From Actinernus sp. WN-2022 (Eukaryota > Cnidaria > Anthozoa > Actiniaria > Actinernidae), in assembly GCA_030867875.1 (NCBI GenBank), contig JAOWCC010001634.1, positions 34,677,867 to 34,741,866 of the forward strand: a DNA stretch of 64,000 nt. Direction: 5' to 3'. Each line of letters begins with the position of its first letter. The stretch's first letter is position 1. Under the pieces are notes generated by a model. That model made no database searches. It saw only the letters and a program-made list of their open reading frames with translations, and was not told the origin of the DNA. Below are positions 1 to 13,400 of this stretch, one piece after another. Made by a program: the position numbers and the translations under genes.

Positions 1-60
1 TTATGGTCAACAAGAGCGCCAGTTGAAATATCCTGAGCCTGTTGGAAGGCTTTCGCCCTC
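1..60 (-). repeat. Edge of dispersed repeat (family also at 27912-28410)
   Basis: The reverse complement of about 12-57 matches 28172-28218 almost base for base (shared core AAAGCCTTCCAACAGGCTCA). Only the edge of this copy lies inside the window. No coding content is seen. Confidence 0.7.
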
Positions 61-247
61 GCGGGTCGACCATTTTGATTTACTGTATTCACTTATGTAA
101 ATACATTAACCTGGCGATTGTTGCGTGACCAGCACAGTGCAATCTGATTGGTTTGAATTTGACCTTTAACGCATGCGCAGAATCCGTCTGACATGAAATA
201 AAAAAAAATTAAAAAAAATAAACGACTTGCATTTTAAGACTCGGCCA

Positions 248-505
248 CTTACATATCGAGCTTGGGTTACCTGTGGCTGGCGTAGCCAGCGTTTCACTCT
301 CACATCCCCGGAACTGGGATTTTGAGCATGAAATACGTGTATTTTCGCTCAGAGGGTAATACTACCAATTTTCGTGTGTGACACTAAAAGTATAGATTTA
401 TGAAGCTTGAATTGTAAGTAATTACTCGGGCTGCCTGAGTTCCGGGGATGTGAGAGTGAAACGCTGGCTACGCCAGCCACAGGTAACCCAAGCTCGATAT
501 GTAAG
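248..505. repeat. Foldback MITE, ~70 bp arms
   Basis: Arms 248-317 and 436-505 are inverted copies; the outer ends read CTTACATATCGAGCTTGGG and its complement. The loop (about 318-435) has no ORF. A third partial copy of the arm end lies at 860-905, so this unit overlaps the next hairpin. Confidence 0.85.
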
Positions 506-905
506 AGGCGATATTTACTAGCAGTTGTATGGGATTTTTTTCATCTTGGATTTTCAAAACTTATATTGAAAAAAAAGCGACTACTTACCAGGATGTGTTT
601 ATATGTCCATGGGCTGTGTATGGTTGCAATCAGTTCAGTGTTTTTGGGCGAGATTTTACCCCAGCAGTTATGTACATGCACTGTATACCAAGAACAGAAC
701 CGGACAGAACTGCTGGGGTAAAAACTCGCCCAAAAACGCTGAAATTGCAACCTCACACAGCCCATGGTCCAATAAACACTGGGCATCCTGTAAGTATTGT
801 CGCTTTTTATTCAATATTAGTTTTGAAAAATCCCATACAAATGCCAGTAAATATTGCCACTTACAGAGCTTGGGTTACCTGTGGGCCAGCGTGTGCTACG
901 ACCTG
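446..905. repeat. Second overlapping hairpin
   Basis: The arm from 446 to about 690 is inverted again at about 705-905: GGTAACCCAAGCTC, then TTGTATGGGATTTTT, CCATGGGCTGTGT and TTTTTGGGCGAG recur in mirrored order. The arms are diverged, so this copy is older than the 248-505 hairpin. Open frames here on both strands are by-products of the mirrored sequence. Confidence 0.75.
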
Positions 906-1112
906 TGAAATCTACAAATGAGGGCAAATACATCAATGTACAGTCACAGAACCGGGGAAATGCAACTCGACTGTACTAATGGACGTTTATACAGCAGTTT
1001 CCTAGAGAGGGAAAGAGAGCTGGCACAGTTTTGAAGAATTCTGGAATACTTCGCACAATCGAAATTTGAATTACCATAATCCATTGGGGTCAATTAACAC
1101 ACAGCTGAAAAC

Positions 1113-1192
1113 AAAATGGCGGCGGACAGGGGCTGTCTCTACCCTGTTTTCATTGATCGATCTTTCTTGAACCCGTTGTAGCATTAATTTCA
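1113..1192 (+). promoter_or_regulatory. RBSN 5' UTR/promoter with YY1-like motif and uORF
   Basis: AAAATGGCGGC at 1114-1124 matches the YY1-type initiator motif common at metazoan TATA-less housekeeping promoters. The ATG inside it (1116) opens a 21-codon uORF ending with TAG at 1179-1181, eleven bases before the RBSN start at 1193. Whether the uORF is transcribed depends on the unmapped start site. Confidence 0.5.
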
Positions 1193-1475
1193 ATGGATAA
1201 CGACAACATAAAAGAGGGTTTTATATGCCCCATGTGCATGAAAGACTTCAGTATTCCACAACAACTAGTTAAGCATTTTGAAGATTTTCACTCGAACGAG
1301 CATGACGCCCTGAGCCAGATCCGAGGGATGTTTGATAAAGCGAAGAGAAAGATCCTAAAGAAACCCGATCTGGCTGACACTGATGGAGCATTAGCTCTGC
1401 TACAAGAAGGACCCGATGAATCGACGCCTATAGCCAGAGGTGTCGACCCTTTTCTTTGGGATGATCAAGAATTTG
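1193..1475 (+). CDS. RBSN: RBSN exon 1 (start, C2H2 finger)
   Basis: ATG at 1193 follows in-frame stops and opens the conserved N-terminus. The exon encodes residues 1-94 plus one base, including the C2H2 finger and the conserved [11 protein letters not shown] segment. Donor is G|GTGAGT at 1476. Confidence 0.93.
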
Positions 1476-4400
1476 GTGAGTTAACATGTATTCATGTGGG
1501 TACAATAATACCATTTGCTTGTTGTCATTGTACATGTACGTAGTAATTAGGTCTGGAGTAGTGAAGTACTAGAGAAATCAATGACTGACTTGAATTGGTA
1601 TGTATTATAACACTTATGGCACTCATACTTCTTCTTCCTAAATACGAGCACTCCCTCGGCAGTGCGCAAAGATATTAATTAGTCATTTAGTGCAACAGCC
1701 CACCGACACCCATATACTTCATATAATTATTTTACGTTAATTCTAATAATAATAATAATTTGTCTATAGCGGAGGGTGTCAATGGGATATAGCTGTAGTC
1801 AGTAAACAGCTAGTAAAATGCAATTTAGTCAGTAAACTGCTAATAGTAATAATATTTGATTTAGTCAGTAAACAGTAAACATGGACGCTAGTCAGTATTT
1901 ATTATTAATATAGATACAGTGTCCAACCATCCCGATTTCGTCAACCCTGCTAGCAGAGGTTCTTTTCTCTTACCCTCTCTCCACTAACGAGGGAGAAAAG
2001 AACCTCTGCCACAATCCGAACGGTTCTTTAGATCTCGCTGGCTCCAAGTTTTTGGAGGTACAAATGTAAGTCACATGACAAACCGGTTTAATAACCAGTT
2101 TAAAAAACGGTTTTTCGAGGTCAACATCACACACAAATTACTTGTTGATACTATTAAAACACTGCCCAGTCTAGAGTCTGCAGTTTCAAGATGGCATCTG
2201 TTTTTTGAGTGAACATGAGCATGAGCGAGTTCGAAGTAGCGTTAAAAGCAGCTGTGCCAAACCTCGAGGAAAGCAACATCACCCTTGAAGAAGGAAATTT
2301 ATGTTATTTTTCCCACGCCTTCACTTGCCGTTAACAATAGGAAATCTACAATGTTTACCATCTCGTTTTTCTCGGCCAATGGAAATGGTGTTTCAGCTAG
2401 GACCTCCAGATTTAAAAATCCCCTCCCCCCTCCCCCCTAGAGGCGCTTGCTAAAGTTTCCTCTACAATTTAAATCCCGATTTGTGAAGGTCTGTAGATAC
2501 TGTATGTGACGTCATTTTGCCAAATAAAGTAATTTATACAGGGGATATGACGTGGTAGAACCTTGTAGACATTTTCTAAGCTTTGTATTGTTTAGGAATA
2601 GGGGAAATGACATTTTGCATGTATAAAATACGTTAGCAACTCGTAAAATTTCAGCCTGTAATACTCTCTACAAAACTTATATCCTCTATCAATTACAATA
2701 TATTTATATAACATAATAGACACAATATAAGGTCATATAATATTTAAGGCCTAGTACAGCAAATGTCATATACTACAGTCGCGCTGAACCCATTCGAAAC
2801 AATAGATAATTATCGATTATAAAGTATCATAGACCCATTCGAAAAATGGCGTCCAATTTAAAAAGCTATTGTCCTGGTAACGTGAACACGAGGCTAGTCA
2901 GTCCACACAAAAGCTTTTTAACGTGTAAGCGAGACTGGTCAGTCCTAAACAATAGTAAGTTAAATTGGACGCCATTTTTCGAATGGGTCTATGAGGCGGC
3001 TTCTTTTGAAGATATTAGGATCGGCAAGACTGAGATGTGACACAGCGTGAGCCATGCGAGTCACGCTGCGAGCCATGCGAGCCAACAATGCAAGCCACGT
3101 GTGAGCCATGCAAATACAAAACATGCGAGCCATGAGAAAAACCTTATACTAAAAATAAATTCACATACAATTGCTGCATGTAGTAGTTGATGAAGAAGTT
3201 GAGGCTGTCGTGCCAAAAACTTTTGGGTCAGCGGGCCATATTTAGGGGTGTAGAATGCTGGTCGTGTGAATGGGGTTGGTGACTTGGTGCCTGTGTGTTT
3301 TCAGGGCTAGGGTTTTGGGTTAGGGTTGCAAATGAATGCGAGAAGGTAAGTATAAATTCAGCTTCCACCAGTTTGTGCTTTGCTTACCGTTTGCCGGTCA
3401 ACTGGAGAATGGGATGATTAGAGATTAGAGTTCTAATTGCAATGGACAATGCTTTTAGAGGGGGAAAAATCAAATTTTCCATATACAGGAACTCCAAGTC
3501 AGTCGACGAAACGTGGACCCCCGCTTCTGGATCCCTAGAAAAATGAAACTTTTATTTTTTTTATACCAGCGTATACCTTGCTGGAGGTTTTATTTTGTCC
3601 TCTTTACCGTCACAGTTATTCAGAGCTAAAGTCCTTTCTAATTCTAATTCTAATTTACAATATTTCGATTGCAATCACAATTCAGTTCAATCTAATAGTT
3701 TAAACTATTCACTTTCTTCTATCTCTGATTCTTCCAGAGACGTTTCGTATTACAATGTATCTCTAATGGCGACTCTTTGGCTTTATAAGCCATACAACTC
3801 TCGCATCGGCCCCTCCGGATAGACCGGTGTGACAACTAAGATGCCCGGCAATAAATCCCACTTTACATCAGTTTAAACATTCCTAACACTCAAGACAATT
3901 AATATCTCAAGCAGTAATTTTTGTACTTTTTTTCTTCAATAAATTGTTCAGCCTTCCTTTCTCGCCAGCTGATTAATCATTTTCTTCTTGACTGTTGTTT
4001 CCATCGAGTTTCCAGCAAGAATCGAAATCGCCTTTCCAATTGGCCACTTTAGAAATGAAAAAAGGACTGGGTCGAGTTTGTAATTATGTCAATTTCATTA
4101 TAATTTAATCAAAAAATGAACTCCATCACAACAAAGAGCACACCAAAATTAGTAAGTTTGATGAGTTTGCTGACGTTTCGTTCGATATTTACCCTGTGGT
4201 GAGCTTTCAAAAATCACAAAAATAAGAGACATTCGTATGGATTGGAGGGAGAAGTCAGTCCCTTTGTTGATGTTTCCACAGGGGTCCGGTCAATTTTATA
4301 ATTTTCTCTCAGAGTTCAGTTTCGCTCATTTTTCTTGTCTTTTTTTTTCAGGTCAGTGCTTTTCTTCTTTATCCTCCTAGTTTGTTCATGTCATTTCCAG

Positions 4401-7400
4401 TTCGATAAAATAATTGTTTTTGCAATCCGAAAAGTAGTTTATTCAGTTCTGTATATTTTGATTCATGTCCGTAAGCCTTGTTCTGTTCCATTTCGGTTCT
4501 ATATATTATTTTATACTCAGTTCAGTTTTCTCAATTTCTTTGAATAGTTTCAACATCGGGTTCGGTTTTCAGTTCTATTTATTCTATTCATGCACTCAGT
4601 TCAGTTTTCTCGGTTCATTTCTAAACATGTCCATACTCTAGTCGAGTTCAGTTCAGACTGTTGTCCAGTTCGCTCAGTTCTAAACTTCTCGGCTCTGTTC
4701 ATCTCTGTTCTGTTTATCTCGGTCTGTTTATCTTGGCTCTGTATCATAGATTTTTATCGTTTATCGGAAACAAATCATCACCTGAAGGTCAAATTCTCTT
4801 GGACTTGGCTCAGCCTCAGCTTGTGATCTTCGAAATTTCCACTCTGTGACAGATCATTTCTTTTTACCGCCATTTTCTTTCTGTAACCCGTCATTTGATT
4901 TTCAACTCGCAATTTCCCTAACCCCAGTCAACTGAGTAAGGATTTGTATGAGTATTTCATCATCAGTACTGGCTAAGTTTTGTTTTTGATTAATTATATT
5001 TTTTTGGTACATGTACATGTATGTCTCGCATGGCTCGCATCGCTGGCTTGCATGCCTCGCATGACTCACTGGCTTGCAGTTTGTCAATACCCGCGCAACT
5101 TAAGTACGGCATTTTTGGCCAAACGCATTGACCCCAATGCCTCTGGCCTTTTCTTTCAACCCAAGGAAACTTTCCAAATGGCGCTTAAAATTGATAAAGC
5201 TTTCCAGCCCATCTTTAAAGGAAATCCTTGAGCGAAAACGCTCGATAATCTCGCTCTTTTTGTAAAACATGATCACCCCGCTAATGGACGCCATGTCTGC
5301 AAGGTCTTAATGGCGGAGAGAGGCCTGGAACTACTACACGAAGCCGGCTCAGACTTGTCACAAAAGTCACACAACAGACGAAAAGCAATGTCACGGAAAA
5401 TACAATTGATATTTTATGACATTTTATACCGAAAAGGTTCAAAAATGTGTTACTTTCCTCAAGAAAATATCCAGGCTTTCACTTCCATGTACCCTATACG
5501 CTAAAATATTGACTTCCATTTATACGTTAGTCAGTTAGTTATATTGTGATTTATACGAAAAAACGGCCTTATACGCTAGTCAGTTAACCCCATTGACAGC
5601 CTCATAGCGATACTTACTGCCACGTCATCCATTAATTGACATAAATGTGCCAACCAGAGATCCATTGGTTCCTGACACAAAGCAGCCTTTTGAAATTATG
5701 GTTGGTACATTAGCATAACAATTGTAATGTTTATCAACACTTCGTTATCATCAGCCTTAAGTAATTTACATGTACTATAAGATAATATGTGTTCAAGAAG
5801 TTCAATGTCAACAGCTGTCTGGGTAAGTGATGGTTTAATGCAACCAATCCCCAGAGATTCTAATAACAAAGACATGGCGACCATGTTGGTGACTGTCAAG
5901 CAAAATGCACAAGTGTAGTTTCTGTTTCCTTTTTTAACAGAACTACAAAAATAACACCTAGAAATAAAAGAGAAATGCCCTGTGAATGTCCTGACATGCT
6001 TTTCAGAGTTTTCCAATAGAGGATGGCAAAGATTAAAGTGGATTACAAAAGATTATTTTAGAGACTTGACTTCGGTTACAGTGAACCAGTTTCAAGCTGC
6101 TCTAAAGTTCTCTTAATAGCAGTATTTCATTTTTTCATCCACTCGAATCATTGCCATCCTTCATTAAAATTGTTTCAAATTTTCTCCAGTATACCTGCAT
6201 GGAAACCTAATCTCAGCTAATTTGAGTAGTTATTTTTGTCTTTCGTCATGCTAAAGTTGATCATTTTGGGGTTGACTGAGTGCCCCTTTAACATCCACCA
6301 ACATGAAGAATACATGTTTATATAATAATATTACAGGGCTCGAAATTGCGGCCGATTTTTTCGTTTTACGCCTAACGTTTTCCACTTAGGCGTAAAATTA
6401 CGCCTAGATCCTCTTACAAAGGTAAAAATTATTGGAAGAGTCAAGTCTTATTTCCAAATCTCTAAAACGATCTGATTTTTTTGAAAAAAAAATACTACCA
6501 TTTGCAAGCAAGCGTTTAGTGTAAACTTTTTTGTCTGTTGTTTCAAGTTTGAAATGCATAGTTTACTAATTACGCGGCGACGTTTGGCGTGTGAAGTCTG
6601 AACTTTTAACTGCAAAATGTCAAAGTTTAACAGCTCCTGTAATGTAAACTATTTTCCCGCGCGAAAAAAGTTGTTTTGCATGACAAAACCTATAGATAGG
6701 AGCTGTCAAACTTTGACATTTACGCCTAAATTTTGGAGAAGTACGCCTAAATTTTTTAAGCTGGGCGTAAAATTACGCCTCCTTTTTTTTCTTAATTTCG
6801 AGCCCTGTATTATATAATGTGAATTAGTGGGAGCATCCAAAGAACATGCAATTTCATTGGCTTAAAGATACAATCATGTATGTGCTTTAATTGCTTCAAA
6901 GATTTTCTTATAACTGCACACTTGAGCAGGGGAAATGTGCAGATAAAATTTTATATTGTAAAACAAATAGAATATGGTTTTCCTATGTCCTAGATAAAAA
7001 CAAAGCACTTGCAAGTCTTGAAATCCTGCATTTCAGGACCTCAAACATGCAATATTTTTATTTCAACAACTGCCTATTTTCTTTCTCTAATTATCTAATA
7101 TTATTCTTACATTGTATCTTCAATTGACAATAATGTTGATGCGAGGCACGTGCACACCCACATAAAGTTAAAAAGCCAAAGTTGCCTACATTTTCGATTG
7201 TCTGTTGTTGTAAAAAAACAAATTGAAGTTTAACAGTTTTTTTGTGTCTGTCATAATACTGACAATATTTTTTGTCATATTAACAAAGGTCATGGTCAAA
7301 ATAGCTGTGGATCCACTCGGCTATTTTGCCTATGTTATGGCAAAATTAATTTTGTCAAATGAATGTTAGGATTGACATATAAAACTAGCTTAAATTTGTT

Positions 7401-10400
7401 AAATATATAATTTATAATAATATTGTAATAAGTTTTTGATACAATGGAGAACCGTCTTGTATTTCAGGGTTTTCAGTAACTTCCCATTCACATAGCTGGT
7501 TCATAACTTCATAACTTTCCCTTTTTGTAGTTCTTTCTGTAGAGATACTTACTGTCTGGGTAAAGTAGCCAGCACAAATATCCAGAGTAGATGGTGAATT
7601 TTGCCGGCTGCTGTCTCTTATTGTAAACATAACAGTCATTAATATTAGTGCAGTCAATGCAACACGGTAGTCTCTGTGCTGACACTCTCGTATGCGGACA
7701 GCTCCAGTTACAGATGCCTTTCCAAAACCTTGTTTGAACTCTCAGTCAAACTCTGTATTTACACATTACACAGGTGGTTCTAGGAGTCATTTTAGGCAGT
7801 TCAAGGAAAGACGAGATGCAGAAATTGACAGATTTGTTGTGGAAACAAACAAGATTGTCATAAGATTAGAGAAGGTACTAAAATCATTTCATGTTAATGA
7901 TAATTGCAATATGGACTGTCTTCATTCTTAGTTGTATTTTGTCTCATAATTATGTGCCCTTGTCTACTCTGCTTAAAGAACATTTATTTATTTAAGACAT
8001 CTTGAAGTCATAATTTTATTTCATCAATTATTTACCAACTATTGAGTATTAGTTCTGTTTTATAACCATTAGACTATGAGCCTGATATTTCTATTGGCTG
8101 ACAGTTGACGAGGAGTAATAGCTCTTATTAACGTCAACTATTAGCCATAGAAACTGAGAGCAAGTAGTAGTAATGACTAATAATATGTTTACTGTTTTAG
8201 TAGAAACTAACAGTATACAGTACATTGTAGTTGTTCAATTTTAAACTGAAACATTAAGAAGTTCTTTTTTCAATATTACTGATTCGCTACTTGCCACCAA
8301 CATCGTACATACATGTAGTTTACCACTACATTTTCTCTAATTCTGATTGGCAGGGCTTTGAATAGATTTTGGGGTAAGCAGCTGTGAATGAAAAATATGT
8401 GGCTGTATTTGATTTTTTTTCAATAGCTTTATCAATAGTGGCAGACAAAAGTAGTTGGCTGGAAACAGGTACATGTAACTAGCCAGCAAGTTTTGCCAGC
8501 TTAACCAGCCCTTCTTGACAGCTCACTGGATTGGATGAACTTGATCATGTGATGTAATGACATCAAAATCAATGATAGTGAGAGCCCGGGGGAACTCCCA
8601 TATGATAGGGGTAGGAATGCTCATTGGAAAAATTGAATTCAACCCATAAAAGATACCACATGGCTCAGGCTTAGTTTGACCCCTAAAATATAGCATTCAA
8701 AAATGTACAGACAATCAGACCTCAAACACAAGTCTACAGTATCTCTGAAGTTTGCCGATGTCAGTCACAAAGCCGAATCAACGTCTAGTCTGCCCATAAT
8801 ATAGTGCTGGTGCTGACAGATTTTTTTCTCTGCTTCTCAAAATTTGCTTAGTGCAAACATGCACCCCTAAAAGATACCATGTTGACTACAAATGTAAGCT
8901 TTTTCACTGAAAAACCTGAAGCGACACCAAATCTTTAACCTTTGACAGTCTCCTAAACTGGCCAAAAGCAGCCAACATGAAGCAATGTAACTGGAAAAAA
9001 TATTGCATCAAATCTAGACATGCTAGAAATGCGATGTTGCGATGTTATTTCAAAGGATGAATTACTTAAAAGCCAGAGCTATAAACAGCAATCAGTTGAC
9101 TACTCAGTCTCCCCACTTTGGAGAAAAACTCATTTGTTTTGGAGATCTTGTCTTGTTTCTTTGATTTTCACCAATTTCAATGCTCTGAAAATCGGCTCAA
9201 AAAAATTCCTTCCCATTTGCACTTAAAATCAAAAGCAAATACAAAATCAGCACTCAGTTGTTACAGTACCTTCTTTAATATCTCGAACCACCAGACTTTT
9301 TGGCACAAAAGACCAGGCGACTGTGAACCACACTATTCTTAACGCTGCATTTCTCTCCACCACGTTTTCCTGCACCCACCTCCAATTGCATGCTGGGTTT
9401 GAGTTGGTCACTGTCTATGTTGAATTTAAAATGGTGACAGATGCTATTTACAATAGTATTACTAAAATGACTAAGATTGTTATCAGAAAATGAAAAATAC
9501 AATCATGTATAAAGAAAGAAAGAGGTTAGACATAATTTATGTATGGTAGGACTATAATTACATGTATATATATATATTTACATGGATCTCATGTTGGTAC
9601 AGTATAATAATGTTAGTATATAAGTATAATGATTAATTAATTATTCCCCCTCCCCCTTTGGAGTGAGAGCAGGAGAAAATTTGGTGTTGAACAACAAAAA
9701 AGAGTGTTTTTGTCTTTGAATGTCATCTAATAGTTTGCCTTAGAAATTTGATTTTCTTAAATTTTAAGCCCTCACACTTCATTCTTGGGCTAATATTTGC
9801 TTTTAAAGAACATCAAATTTCTGTGGGTAACTATCAGCCAATAGTCTCTCGACACTGACACACTATTTGAATGTTAAATAGATAGTGAGTAGGTTTATTA
9901 ATAGCCAATCAGATTGAAGGATTCATATTAAAACACTAGTTGGTTTCTACTAATAAAGCTTATAAAATGCAGTCAAATGGCTTCTCTCTGCGGCCATGGT
10001 AAATCCCATTTCTCAAGTGAGCAATCAAGGTTTTTGGTTATTATGGAAAGAAAAAAATATTTCTTGCCAGAATTTATGGCGGTGTATTTTTACTTGTCAT
10101 TTGCATTTTGGCTTACCTAAAGGAATGCTAAAATACATGACTCGTAAAAATACACAACTATAGTAGATGCTTAGCTGACTAATAACCTCTATGAAATATC
10201 AATAATATTATACATGTATGATAGATGGCAATGTAGTTCCTTTATTTATTTTGAATGGAACATTTTGTTCTTGTAGCTACTGAGGTCTGGTGTGCATGAG
10301 GCTGAATCACCTCTTGGGAGCTCAAGCAGAAAATGTAAAAATAAGTTATACCAGTATAATCCGATTTCACTAGCAGATCCATGTAGTATAAATTCACTAC

Positions 10401-13400
10401 TAAGTTATTAACCCATATTTTCCCTATGGTTCAATTTGGTCAATTTCTATGGAACCCTTTGTGTATAAGGGCCCTGTTTGTGATAGAAGCTAGTGTACAA
10501 TGTATGTAAACCATGGCCCTATATAATATTTTGTGATAATGGGTCATTTTCAGATCCCTGTCAAGAACTTTGAATGTACAATACAATACAATACTTTATT
10601 TAACGTGGATGTACGCTTAGCTTCCAGCTACATGTAGTTCACAGGTACTCCACATAATTATGTTAATTATTATATTAGCCTGCAAACAGGCTATTATTAA
10701 TAATATATTACTCCACTTATATTAATTTCTTCTAAAAAATAGTAGTACAGGAATTGTTTTTTAAAAATGCCCAAGTATCCAGTCATGGTATCCTGGGATG
10801 TAATAATTTAATTGTGGTCACAGAGAATACCAGCAAACCATATGAATATTAATGAGATCATTGCTCTGGGGGAATAGTCTACCATCAAAGCCTTTTCAAC
10901 CTTTATATCTTTGGCATAGTGTTCAAATAGTGACCACAATCATGTTTGTGAGATTTCATTTTGTTTACAGCAAAAGAGAGAAGCTTAGTTCCATGGATTG
11001 CAGATAGTGAAGTGAAGTTCTGTCCAATATGCAAGAAACAATTTAATTTAGCAAGACGACGGCATCACTGTAGACTTTGTGGTGGAATCATGTGTGGAAA
11101 GTGCTCTACATCCATCACTATTACTTTTTCTGGTGAGAGTAATATTAATGTTGGTACTGAATGGTAACAAAATATTATTTTAAGTTCTATTTTACAAACG
11201 TGTTTTAAGAAGCATGTAGAAGTATGTATTTTAGCTTCAAAATTTTAATTTATTTAGTACAGGGTTCACACAGTCATGGAAAGTCATGGAATTTCAAAAA
11301 TAATTTTCCAGGTCTGGAAAAGTCATGGAAATTTGCAAAAATGTCAAGTCATGGAAAAGTCATGGAATTTTATTATACCAGTAACTTTCCTGTGTTAACC
11401 CTGTAGTAGTACCAGTAAGTTAATTAATGTTGCACACATAATTTGTATTTGTTTGTAATATTATTCTTTTATTGCTTCGTACAAGTACATTGTACATTGT
11501 ATGTGGAGTGAATGGGTGCAGCAAATTTCTCTGTAATGCTCCGCTTGAGTCTCTCTACTGATTGGTTATTGCATGAAATTAAAATCAAACACAACTTACT
11601 GTTTTCAACTTCAGAGTAAGGGCTACAAAGTTTGTCAACAGTCATGGAATACTGCATTGGCAGTAATTAATGAACAAAATTAGTATAATATATATTCCCT
11701 CTGTTTGTGTTTTAGTGGCTTGTTTAATTTTAGACCTTAAAATCTAACATTCTAATAGGATACACTCGACTGATAAATTTTCTTACTTTCTTCACTGCTC
11801 TGCAATTTGAATTGCAAATTACGAGTTGCAAATAGTCTTTTACCAAATTACCCAAAAGCTGATTTTGTGTACTATTGAGTCATATACATGTACAGTCAAA
11901 CCTGTATATAACGGTCACCCTTGGGACTTTAGACATTGGCTGCTTAATACAGGTTAATGGCCACTTAATACAGGTTCACCAAAATACTTACTAGACATGG
12001 ACTGGAAGGTGATTCCTTGTCAATTACATGGCTACAAACAAAACTAACTAAAGAATGATTTGAGGTCAAGTAATTCTAAACAGTTTTTTTTGTTATTTTA
12101 TACCTTTACAATATTGGTGAATGAACTACTGTATGAACAATAACGGCTTTGTAGCAGTACATTGTACGTGGTTCAAAGGTGGCCGCTTAATACAGGTCAA
12201 AATAACAAAGACAGACAAACACGGGACTGCTCAAGGGTAGCCACGACCACTTAATAGAGGTGACCGTTTAATACAGGTAGCAAATACAGAGATTGTATGG
12301 GAGAAAATGTGGGACTTTTAAAACTGGCCGCTAAATAGAGGGTGGCCGCTTAATACAGGGCCATTATCTACAGGTTCGACTGTAGTAAATATGTTATTAA
12401 ACTCACTTGCTTGGTCCATACTACATTTATAAGTTGTGGATCCTCATTCCCTCTTTTTTTATGGCCTGCATGCTTCACACTTGACAACAATAAAGGGAAA
12501 AAAATTGTTCCATATCTTGTGGTAGGGACCTAATTGTGCTTGTTTAAGAAAAAGACAGTATTTAATTCTGCTCCTAAAATTATTAAAGACTTCTGATTAA
12601 ACACCAATTTCAAAGACCAATTAAAAGACTAGTATCAGAGCATTTCTCTCATTATCTTGCAGTTAGACTTCTTAAACTGGACAAACCAGTAGGTCTCGGA
12701 AAGACAGGCAAGAGGCGATCCAGGGATGATAGCGATGAAGCTGGTATACGATCATGCCAAATCTGCGAAGATCTTCTCTTCCGGTAAAATTTACTGTCAT
12801 CTGTTTAGAACTTATAAAATATATGCAAAAGACTAAAAACTAATTTCCCAATAGACCTTTGCATAATAATTCTGGGTTGCTACTTCCGGTTACATCAAGA
12901 TACATCTCTATAGCCTTACTTCCATGCAATTTTAACTCTCAATTAACTCTTTGTCGTCCGATCGTGTGTGAGCTCAATTGGTGAAATCCTGAGTGCTAAC
13001 TAAACCCTCCCCCCTCAGTTCCAGTTTGGCTAGCCCGGGGTAATTAAATACTGCTGACTTGTTAAGCCAAGGGCTCAAACTTTCCCCACAATGCCATTCG
13101 GGAGAATTCTACGTACTGGTCGACGGTAGGTATGGCTGCTTCGGTAGGGTTTCCAATGAAATGTGCTCTAATTTTGGAGAAAAATGCCACTGTCAGAGAG
13201 CTTGAAGACATCATTAAGTCTGAGGATGGCTGAAAAGTACTTGGTTTGCTTTTAGTAGGCCTTGTGAGGGGATTTCACAGGTTTTTCCGTTGTGTTTGTG
13301 CTTTCAGACACGGGAAAAAATTATTCAATGAAATCCTTGAAATCCTGCAGTTGGCATTCTTTTACCCCTGCTCAACCTATTAGGATGTGTTTTTGTCACT

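Noticed and set aside
3595..3822. 75-codon ORF rich in Ser/Asn
   Set aside because: Composition follows AT-rich TTCTAAT repeats; no start context or homologue recalled.
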